Both the position numbers and the translations under genes were made by a program. Under the pieces are notes generated by a model. The model did no database searches and was not told the origin of the DNA. It worked only from the letters and a program-made list of their open reading frames with translations. This document shows positions 14,682 to 21,800 of a stretch of 27,706 nucleotides of DNA, one piece after another (the first letter of the stretch is position 1; each line of letters opens with the position of its first letter). This stretch comes from a virus. The stretch spans positions 1-27,706 of the IMG/VR virus record IMGVR_UViG_3300027983_000100; one strand, 5' to 3'.

Positions 14682-15556
14682 TGGAAATTTTAAGAATCAA
14701 TGGACAAGTTCCATCTGCAATTTTTACAGGATTAATTCCTGAATCAGAATACACTTTAACATATACAGATATTTCTAATGATATTGGGACTGTCATTACA
14801 GCAGAATCTGATATTTCTGGAAAAGTAGTATTTTTACTTAATGATAAGTATTCTTCATATGATGCCATTTTAGAAGGGGTAGTTTCTAACTACTTAGATG
14901 AAGTTGTTATCATTGACAATATTGATATTGTTAGACCATATGTATTAAATCTATTGGCATTATCAGAAAGCTTGAACAAATCTTTACCCGCAGTTACAGA
15001 AATGGAAAGAATTGCTCGGCACATAATCGACTCTGAAGTTGCAGAGGGATTTGGATTTGTTAGAAAAGAAAAAGAGATAGTTGGAAATGGCTCTGATTAC
15101 TTGGTAGTAAATGAAAAAATAAATAAGCTTTACAAAGTGTATGAAAATGGAACACTAATGTTTGATTCCACACTAATGTCTAATGATACAAATTTTGCTA
15201 TTAGCAAAGACAGAACATCCGTAGTTCCTGTTTATGGTGAGGACAATAAGACAGAATATCCCCAGGTATGGAGAGATAGATATCTTTCAAGAGCATTTGC
15301 CGATGGATATGATTATCTTATAGATGCTGATTTTGGATATAAAGTTGTTCCACAAGATATTCAAGACGCAGCAAAACTACTTTGTGTTGATATCTCAAGT
15401 GATAATATGAAGTACTTAAATAAGTATATTGAGTCATTTGACAATGATGATTTTAAAATTAAGTTTGCCAAAAATTTCAATGCTTCAACTGGAAATCTTG
15501 TAGTAGATAGAATTTTGCAAAAGTATAAGCATAATATTCGCATTGCGGTGTTATAA
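14681..15556 (+). CDS. probable head-tail adaptor (connector) with N-terminal beta domain
   Basis: A 291-residue protein starting at ATG 14681, overlapping the previous stop by one base. The first 75 residues (MEILRINGQVPSAIFTGLIP, ESEYTLTYTDISN, SGKVVFLLNDKYSSYDAI) look like an Ig/FN3-like beta-sandwich. From about residue 85 it becomes helical and charged (LLALSESLNKSLPAVTEMERIARHIID, then QVWRDRYLSRAFADGYDYLID and IPQDI-like QDIQDAAKLLCVDIS), as expected for the helical gp6/gp15-type adaptor that binds under the portal. The assignment rests mainly on its place, second gene after the capsid. The fused beta domain is larger than in the simplest adaptors, which are about 100 residues. Confidence 0.5.
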   Translation: MEILRINGQVPSAIFTGLIPESEYTLTYTDISNDIGTVITAESDISGKVVFLLNDKYSSYDAILEGVVSNYLDEVVIIDNIDIVRPYVLNLLALSESLNKSLPAVTEMERIARHIIDSEVAEGFGFVRKEKEIVGNGSDYLVVNEKINKLYKVYENGTLMFDSTLMSNDTNFAISKDRTSVVPVYGEDNKTEYPQVWRDRYLSRAFADGYDYLIDADFGYKVVPQDIQDAAKLLCVDISSDNMKYLNKYIESFDNDDFKIKFAKNFNASTGNLVVDRILQKYKHNIRIAVL

Positions 15557-16030
15557 ATGTTATTTAATTCATCTCTTGACGACATTCTTTATCCAATGAC
15601 TGCAGACATTTATTATTCAGTTGAAGTACAATCAGAGTATGGGAATATGACAAGAACTTGGCAGTTAGATAGAAAAGTTGACTGTTCTGCAATCAGTGCG
15701 GTAACTGGTCTCCTTGACGCTGAGTTGAAGGTTAGAGACAAGTCGTTCAACTATGACTCATCAATATTTTTTAGAACAAATGAAGATATTAGAAAAAAGT
15801 CAGATGGAAAATATTATCCAATAACAGCAACTGCAGTAACTAATTTTAGAGATCCAAATGGTGATCCAGTTTGGATTAATTCAGAAAATCTTAAAACAAA
15901 GGCTGAGACGGTAAAAACAAAGTATGAGGTCAAAACTATAGTTCCAAGTTTTGATATGTTTCATAATATTGGAATGTATAGAGTATTTCTAACAAGGTCA
16001 GCAAATCAGAAGTGGGACACACCAGAATGA
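15557..16030 (+). CDS. probable head closure (stopper) protein
   Basis: A 157-residue protein whose ATG 15557 directly follows the previous TAA. Its N-terminus LYPMTADIYYSVEVQSEYGNMTRTWQLDR, with a beta-rich continuation (VDCSAISAVTG, FFRTNEDIRKKSDGKYYPIT), is like head-closure proteins that start with a tag-like strand on the theme M-x-A-D-I-Y/V ... D-x-Y/W-G. It has no membrane segment or catalytic motif. Position third after the capsid supports the role of sealing the portal channel before tail joining. The family match is by pattern and context only. It overlaps the next gene by four bases (ATGA). Confidence 0.5.
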   Translation: MLFNSSLDDILYPMTADIYYSVEVQSEYGNMTRTWQLDRKVDCSAISAVTGLLDAELKVRDKSFNYDSSIFFRTNEDIRKKSDGKYYPITATAVTNFRDPNGDPVWINSENLKTKAETVKTKYEVKTIVPSFDMFHNIGMYRVFLTRSANQKWDTPE

Positions 16031-16716
16031 TAACAGCAAGGATTAGAGGCGATAACGTTATCAAGATGCTTAAAAATACTGTTGATTATTCAGAGTCTTT
16101 TCTTACAGAGTTAAGAAGAAACAAAGAGGTTCTAAATAGAAAGGTTGGAGAAGAGTCAATTGATGCCTTCTATGATTATCTTGATGGTCTTGCCAGGTCT
16201 CATCCAGGGATGCTACACCATGTATACGAATGGGGGGCAGTTGGAAATCCAATGGGAAGATTATTTGAATTAACAATGTCTTCTAACAATACATCTGCAG
16301 TAGTCTCTGCTGATTTTTTACAATCAGACGTTCCTTCTCCAACATCAACGGTACCATTTTATGATAAAGCCAAGATTATGGAAGATGGTCAAACTGTAAC
16401 TATTAATCAAGTTGAGGCAGAAGTTTTATTCTTTGAAATAGAGGGAGAAGAGTTCTTCAGAAGTGGTCCAATTGTAATTGCAAATCCTGGTGGAGCAGCA
16501 ACGAGAGGCTCATTCTTACAAGCCTTCAATGAATTTTATGGATCATACTTTACAGAAGTACATTTAAAAGCAATAAGGTTCTATCAATACTTTGCAAATC
16601 CAAAAGTTTTTGAAACATACTTTGCATCTGCAACCAAGGGTGGGGCTTCTGCAAAAGGTAGAAAAGCTGCACTATCATGGATTATGAATGCTCCAGGAGG
16701 AAGTAATGGTTTATAG
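16027..16716 (+). CDS. neck/tail-completion protein, HK97 gp10-like
   Basis: A 229-residue protein. ATG 16027 is chosen because it forms an ATGA overlap with the previous stop (16028-16030); an upstream GTG at 16012 lies fully inside the previous gene. The sequence begins MITARIRGDNVIKMLKNTVD, has a helical part (FLTELRRNKEVLNRKVGEESIDAFYDYLDG), then HPGMLHHVYEWGAVGNPMGRLFEL, typical of gp10-like neck proteins, followed by beta structure and a C-terminal helix. It would join the head-closure ring to the tail terminator. It overlaps the next gene by 11 bases. Confidence 0.5.
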   Translation: MITARIRGDNVIKMLKNTVDYSESFLTELRRNKEVLNRKVGEESIDAFYDYLDGLARSHPGMLHHVYEWGAVGNPMGRLFELTMSSNNTSAVVSADFLQSDVPSPTSTVPFYDKAKIMEDGQTVTINQVEAEVLFFEIEGEEFFRSGPIVIANPGGAATRGSFLQAFNEFYGSYFTEVHLKAIRFYQYFANPKVFETYFASATKGGASAKGRKAALSWIMNAPGGSNGL

Positions 16717-17287
16717 ACCAGAAAATATTATAAATCTTTATGTGTGGGAACAGTTTAGAACTCATGCTCCAGCATTTTACAACCTATATGGGCCAACTTC
16801 TGGAGGACCTGACATAGTTCCGTTCTTTCCAGCACCAGCAAGCAATCTTCCAACTGGGGTGCTTGAAAATGATTTGCCGTATATTATGTTTGATAAGTTT
16901 AGTAGAGTGCGTGGAGGCTATAAATATTTTTACCCTGTCAAGACTGACCAGATGAGGTATACAATCGTTGGTGGCTCGCTGTATGACACTCAGAGGAATC
17001 AGCAAGATAGGTATGCCACAACCATAAACCTTACAAGTCTTATTCAAAATATATTAGACAGGGAAGATGATGCAGCAAGTGATATTAACGAATTTACTAA
17101 AACCTTGTCAGATTATAACTCTTCAAGCTACTCAGAATTGAACAAGTATTACTTTCATTGTGTAAATGTGTATCAGTCTGGATTCACAGATACCCAACAA
17201 GATGTGTCTGATTTTATGGAATATAACCCAACAAGAGATCTTATTATTAGATATGACTATCATTCAAAACAGTTTAACGAATCATAA
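16706..17287 (+). CDS. probable tail terminator protein
   Basis: A 193-residue protein. ATG 16706 is chosen over the in-frame ATG 16688 because AGGAGGA (16695-16701) lies four bases before it and would otherwise be inside the gene. It begins MVYRPENIINLYVWEQFRTH and has PYIMFDKFSRVRGGYKYFYPVKTDQMRYTIVGG in the middle, then helical TTINLTSLIQNILDREDDAASDINEF. This alpha/beta order, with one strand-turn-strand and a central long helix, resembles proteins that cap the growing tail tube. Its place between the gp10-like gene and the tail tube gene is the place of the tail terminator in siphophages. No sequence motif is unique to that family. Confidence 0.5.
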   Translation: MVYRPENIINLYVWEQFRTHAPAFYNLYGPTSGGPDIVPFFPAPASNLPTGVLENDLPYIMFDKFSRVRGGYKYFYPVKTDQMRYTIVGGSLYDTQRNQQDRYATTINLTSLIQNILDREDDAASDINEFTKTLSDYNSSSYSELNKYYFHCVNVYQSGFTDTQQDVSDFMEYNPTRDLIIRYDYHSKQFNES

Positions 17288-17297
17288 AAACTGGGTA

Positions 17298-17303
17298 TAT
17301 AAT
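17298..17303 (+). promoter_or_regulatory. possible -10 element before the tail tube gene
   Basis: TATAAT at 17298-17303 in the 77-base gap, preceded by TTTAAC (17273-17278) at a long 19-base spacing. The transcript would have a leader of about 55 bases, containing a small inverted repeat TTTAA-AGACT-TTAAA and the ribosome binding site GTGAGGTGA. It is plausible for a highly expressed gene but not strong. Confidence 0.4.
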
Positions 17304-17364
17304 TAACTTAGGAAACGCCAAATCCCTATAAATTTAAAGACTTTAAAGTGAGGTGAAAAAAAAT

Positions 17365-18045
17365 ATGGCTACTCGTGGAAATTCCAATCAAATTATTGTT
17401 GGAGCAGCACAACTGTTTATCTCAAAGCAGGGCCCACTGGAATACATTCCAGCAACAACCCCAGCAGAGTACTCCTTCAATAGTGGATCCGTATCAAGTG
17501 TCCCAGCTTTCGCAGCAGGAACACTTTATGCAGACACTGTTGACGCAAGCACAGCAAACTGGAGAAACGTGGGCTACACTATGAACGGTCTGGAAGTACA
17601 ATTCCAGCCAGACTTTGGTGAAGTTCAGGTTGATCAGCTTCTTGACGTTGCAAAGCTTTTCAAGCAAGGTATGCAGGTGAATATGGTAACAGCATTTGCT
17701 GAAGCTACTCTTGAAAATCTTGTTGTTGCAATTGCAACTTCAGACTCTAACTATACAAGCGGTGATCCAGATGAATTAGAACTTAACCTGTCCGCAGGAG
17801 ACTTAGGTGAGGTTCCTTTGGAACGTGCACTTATTGCTATTGGCCCAGGTTCTGGTGATCCTACAGCAACTGGCGCAAGCAAGGTTGAACGTGTCTATGT
17901 TGCAAACCGTGCCCTGTCTATTGACAGTGTAACAGTTTCGGCAAAGCGTGATACTGCATCTACATACGAAGTATCGTTCCGTTTGCTACCAGCTAGCAAT
18001 GGCTCGTACGGCAAGATTGTTGACCGTGTAAAAGGCACAGCCTAG
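17365..18045 (+). CDS. major tail (tube) protein
   Basis: A 226-residue protein. ATG 17365 (MATRGNSNQIIVGAAQLFIS) is preferred over GTG 17353, which is part of the ribosome binding site AGGTGA (17351-17356). The sequence is beta-rich: NWRNVGYTMNGLEVQFQPDFGEVQVDQ (about residues 68-94), NMVTAFAEATLENLVVAIAT, then VERVYVANRALSIDSVTVSAKRDTASTYEVSFRLLPA near the end. This is the usual outline of siphophage tail tube proteins, which stack into hexameric rings around the tape measure. Arginines are nearly all CGT, as in the capsid gene, again pointing to high expression. A terminator follows 29 bases after the stop. Confidence 0.75.
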   Translation: MATRGNSNQIIVGAAQLFISKQGPLEYIPATTPAEYSFNSGSVSSVPAFAAGTLYADTVDASTANWRNVGYTMNGLEVQFQPDFGEVQVDQLLDVAKLFKQGMQVNMVTAFAEATLENLVVAIATSDSNYTSGDPDELELNLSAGDLGEVPLERALIAIGPGSGDPTATGASKVERVYVANRALSIDSVTVSAKRDTASTYEVSFRLLPASNGSYGKIVDRVKGTA

Positions 18046-18074
18046 CAATACCTTAATATAACTGAATAATAGAT

Positions 18075-18116
18075 ATTACCTACTCTCATTAATTTGGGGG
18101 TAGGTAATTTCTTTTA
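18075..18116 (+). terminator. rho-independent terminator after the tail tube gene
   Basis: ATTACCTAC (18075-18083) pairs perfectly with GTAGGTAAT (18100-18108). TCTC and GGGG inside extend the stem with G-C and G-T pairs to 13 positions around an 8-base loop. TTCTTTTAT follows. It separates the tube gene from the chaperone genes. Confidence 0.75.
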
Positions 18117-18129
18117 TACAAGCACTCTA

Positions 18130-18138
18130 TGATATAAT
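18130..18138 (+). promoter_or_regulatory. extended -10 promoter for the chaperone and tape measure genes
   Basis: TGATATAAT: TG at 18130-18131, TATAAT at 18133-18138, right after the terminator and 24 bases before ATG 18163. The ribosome binding site AGGAGG lies at about 18153-18158. No clear -35 is seen. Confidence 0.6.
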
Positions 18139-18162
18139 TGAATATATTCTATAGGAGGATAA

Positions 18163-18498
18163 ATGGCAACAAGTGTATATGAAGTTGTAGAGGTAGAACT
18201 ATTAGATGGTTCTGCTATTTCTATGAAACCACTAAAGATTTCTTTATTGAGAGATTTTATGAAAGAGTTTCAAAAGATTTCGGATCCAAAAATTGCAGAT
18301 GATAATATCAAATCAATGGATCTTTTGTTAAGCTGTGCAACTATTGCAATGAAGCAGTATAACCCAGATATAGCAACGAAGGAGCAGTTGGATGAAATTT
18401 TAGATCTTCCAACTGTGTATAAAATTATTGAAGTGGCTGCAGGGATCAAGTTGAATGACCCAAACGCACTAGCAGCGGCTCTAGTTGGGACGAACTAG
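18163..18498 (+). CDS. tail assembly chaperone, short form (gpG-like)
   Basis: A 111-residue protein from ATG 18163 behind AGGAGG (about 18153-18158). It is small, helical and acidic (MATSVYEVVEVELLDGSAIS, PLKISLLRDFMKEFQKISD, DEILDLPTVYKIIEVAAGIKLND), as in gpG-type chaperones that bind the tape measure during tail assembly. It lies directly between tail tube and tape measure, where every well-studied siphophage has this gene. A slippery heptamer ten codons before its end lets some ribosomes change frame and make the longer GT form. Confidence 0.8.
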   Translation: MATSVYEVVEVELLDGSAISMKPLKISLLRDFMKEFQKISDPKIADDNIKSMDLLLSCATIAMKQYNPDIATKEQLDEILDLPTVYKIIEVAAGIKLNDPNALAAALVGTN

Positions 18499-18833
18499 AT
18501 CTTGCTGAGTTAGAATCAAGAGTATTTCTTCTGGGGTTCTGGAAGAATTATTCTGATATGGAGGAAAGTATATCAATGCCTGAACTGGTAGCAATACTAG
18601 AAGCTAAAAGTAGTCAAGACTATGAAGAAAAGAAATTTTTAGCAGCATTACAGGGTGTAGATATGGATTCCTCTTCGTCTGAAAATAAATGGGAAGAGAT
18701 AAAGGCCAGAGCTTTTAGCAATGGTGCTACGTCAAATCCTAATGATATTCTTGCTTTGCAAGGTGCTGCCGCTAGAAGAGCGGGATTTGGCATTGGACAG
18801 GGTTTAGAATACGAGGTGGTGAATGATGGCTGA
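18163..18833 (+). CDS. tail assembly chaperone, frameshifted long form (gpGT-like)
   Basis: Reading frame 1 to the slippery site at 18459-18465, then the -1 frame to TGA 18831-18833, gives about 223 residues. The -1 frame is open from 18459 and reads SSWDELDLAELESRVFLLGF, WKNYSDMEESISMPELVAIL, EEKKFLAALQGVDMD and an end QGLEYEVVNDG. This is a typical T-domain: an ELA/AELE...FW...Y helix after the junction, then a helical tail. An independent start at ATG 18558 would lose this conserved helix and has no ribosome binding site. The end overlaps the tape measure start by eight bases. By analogy with lambda, the T part recruits tube subunits to the tape measure. Confidence 0.8.
18459..18465 (+). 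promoter_or_regulatory. -1 programmed frameshift slippery site CCCAAAC
   Basis: CCCAAAC is phased C-CCA-AAC in the G frame, so both tRNAs can re-pair one base back on CCC-AAA. The -1 frame has a TGA at 18456-18458 just before it and is then open for 123 codons. A possible stimulator follows: CTAGTT (18481-18486) pairs with AACTAG (18493-18498) around GGGACG, 15 bases downstream. Confidence 0.8.
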
Positions 18834-21800
18834 AGTAGCAAAAGGCATTATTGATATTGAGATTAATACAGGCAGTGCTGCGTCTCAACTTCAAGCCTTG
18901 CAAGCCCAGATTAATGCTTTCAACTTAGCCCTTAACAAGGGCAATAGGGCGCAGGGAACTTTCGCATCTGAATATTCAAAAGATCTACAAAACGCAATCA
19001 ACAAGACTGGATTGTTCACAACAGAAACAGTAAGGCTCTCAACTGCAGCATCAACATTAGATAAAAATTTATCCAAGGGAAAAGCCTCTCTCGGTAATTT
19101 TTTTAGTGCAAAATTTAATAGAAATGGTGCAATTGCCGCAGAGACGATGGCACTTGCATCAGAACGTGCAAGAAGACTTCAAACACAATTTATAGCCACC
19201 TCTGGTGCTGCAAATGGATTTCAAGATGTTTTAGCAGTTAGACCACTTGCTGCATTTTCTTCACAAGCCGTTGTCGCTGCTCAAAAAGCACAAATTCTTT
19301 CTTCAATGTTCAAGCAAGGATCTACACAACTTATCAATTTTGGTAAAAATGTTCAATGGGCTGGTCGCCAACTTATGGTTGGTTTTACCGTACCTCTTAC
19401 AATATTCGGGGCAGTTGCTGGAAAAACATTTATGCAGCTTGAAAAAGAAATGGTTGCATTTAAAAAAGTTTATGGAGATCTTACTACAACTACTGAAGAT
19501 ACCAACAGAAATCTAGAAGCAATAAAAAGTCTTGCTAGAGAATATACAAAATATGGCATTGCAGTAAAAGATACTATTGGACTTGCAGCAGAAGCAGCGG
19601 CAGCAGGTAGGCAAGGTGCAGAACTAACTGATGCAGTAACTCAGGCAACAAGGCTCGCAACTCTTGGACAAATGGATCAAAACCAAGCACTTGAAACTAC
19701 AATTTCTTTACAGTCTGCCTTTAAACTATCTGGTCAAGAGCTAGCAGACACCGTTAACTTTTTAAATATGGTTGAGAACCAGACTGTCGTTACCCTCAAC
19801 GATATTGCTACCGCAATTCCTCGGGTTGCCCCAGTTATTAATGGTCTTGGTGGAAACGTAAAAGACCTTACAGTTTTTCTTGCAGCAATGCAAGAGGGTG
19901 GAGTTGATGCTGCAGAAGGTGCGAATGCATTGAAGTCTGGACTTGCTTCCTTGATTAATCCATCAAAACAAGCAACAGAAATGTTAAGCGGAATGGGAAT
20001 TGGTCTGGATACAATTATCCAAGCAAATAAGGGAGACCTTATGGGAACAGTGACAGCATTTGCAGAAGCCCTAGCAGGTCTTGATCAATTTTCAAGACAG
20101 CAAGCACTTGAACAAGTATTTGGAAAATTCCAATATGCAAAACTTGGGGCATTGTTTGATAATATTAACAGAAAAGGATCTCAGGCTCAACAGGTTATCG
20201 CAACAATGGGATACACGACAGAGCAACTTGGAGCAACTGCTGACAAAGAATTAAAAACCATTGAAGAATCTTTTGGAGTTCAATTAATTGGGGCAGTAGA
20301 AAGATTTAAATTAGCAATAGCTCCTGTTGGTCAAGTGTTTGTTCAAATTGCAATTCCAATTGTAAATTTTGTTACAAAAATAGTTGATGGATTTAATGGA
20401 TTATCAGATGGTACTAAAAAGTTTATAGCAATTTTTACAATAGCTGTTGGAGTAGTTCTTCCAGCATTAACAATGATGGCTGGATTGTTCTTGAACCTAC
20501 TTGGAACTATGGCAAAAGTTGGACAAAATATGTTCCTTATTGGAAAAGGATTTATCTCTGGAGGTCCAGTAGGTGCTTTTAAAGCAGTTACTCAGAGTGC
20601 AAAATATTTGAGCCTTGCTGAAATGGATGCAGCAATGGCCGCACAACAACTATCTGGAGCCACACAAGTTTTAAATACCACGCTTGTCCAACAAGCTGGA
20701 TCAGCAAATGCGGCAGCAGTGGCTGTAGGAAACTTGACAAGAGCCTATTCTGCAATGATTGCTACTCAAAGAGCTGCTGCAGGCCTGCCATCATTTGCAG
20801 TTGCAGGTGCTGCAGGTGCCGCAGGAGCTACTGCAGCGGCTGGGGCAACGGCTGGAGTGGCTGGTGGAGCAAAAAGAATTAATCCTGGTAATTTAATAGT
20901 TAGAGCATTAAGAAGAAATTCTGGTGGACCAATATTTATGTCAGGTGGAACTACTGTTCCTGGAGTTGGAAATACGGACACCGTTCCAGCAATGCTTACC
21001 CCTGGAGAATTTGTTGTAAATAAAGAAGCTACTCAAAATAATTTAGGACTTCTACATCAAATTAATAATAATGGAAAATCACAGTCATTTAATTCTGGAG
21101 GAATGGCAAAAGGAATTCAGCATTTAAATAGAGGAGCAGTTGTTTCCCAGGCAAGGTTAATTCTTGACCTAATAAAAAGAGGTGGCATGGGGAGTCTTGA
21201 CGACTTCTTAAAAAGTACTACCGCAAATCCTAAAGTCCAGGCCTTGCTAAAAAGAAACTCAAGTATAAGTAGAGCTAAAAATAGTCCAAACGCTACTAGT
21301 CAAATTAATAAAATAGTTCCTGGAAAATTAAATAAAGAACAGATGAAGGTCGTTCATCCAAATTTCAGAGGCGAAGGTGATGGATACGTCCCCAAAGGAA
21401 CGGGGGGGCTATATATAGGAGATATAACTGATCCAGAAGTTTTGAAAAAATTTCCAGATCTTGTAAAAAATGGAGTTATTTCAAGAGAAAGGATTAACGG
21501 ACTACTTTCTACTGGGTCGCTTCCTACTGAATTAATGAAATCTGCATTTCTAGCAAGTAATGGAAAGAACAGAAGTTCTACACAACAGTTTCTTGATGCA
21601 TTGACAAGAACAGGAAATCCTATTATTGATGAAAAAACGGCTGCTAAATTATCAAACAGCATTCACTCAGAATATTTTAAAACTATATCTAAAGGATCAA
21701 GGTTAGGGGATAAGGCAAACCCATTTTGGCAAGTCTCTGATGACATCATTAGAAAAGAACTAGGAGGAAACTCAGAGGCTTTGGAAGTTTGGAAACTTTT

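Noticed and set aside
18558-18833. Independent gene starting at ATG 18558
   Set aside because: No ribosome binding site precedes it, and the conserved helix just upstream (SWDELDLAELESR) is in the same frame; it is the -1 frame part of the chaperone.
19247-19516. + strand open frame of 89 codons inside the tape measure
   Set aside because: Leu/His/Lys-rich out-of-frame shadow of the tape measure core; no start signal.
20766-20981. Minus-strand Ala/Pro-rich open frame
   Set aside because: It mirrors the Ala/Gly linker of the tape measure and lacks start signals. The same applies to reverse frames at 21354-21662, 22017-22325, 24144-24488 and 25620-25877.
21398-21410. Run of seven G as a possible frameshift or sequencing error
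   Set aside because: The tape measure frame reads sensibly on both sides (KGTGGLYIGD), so nothing suggests a shift here.
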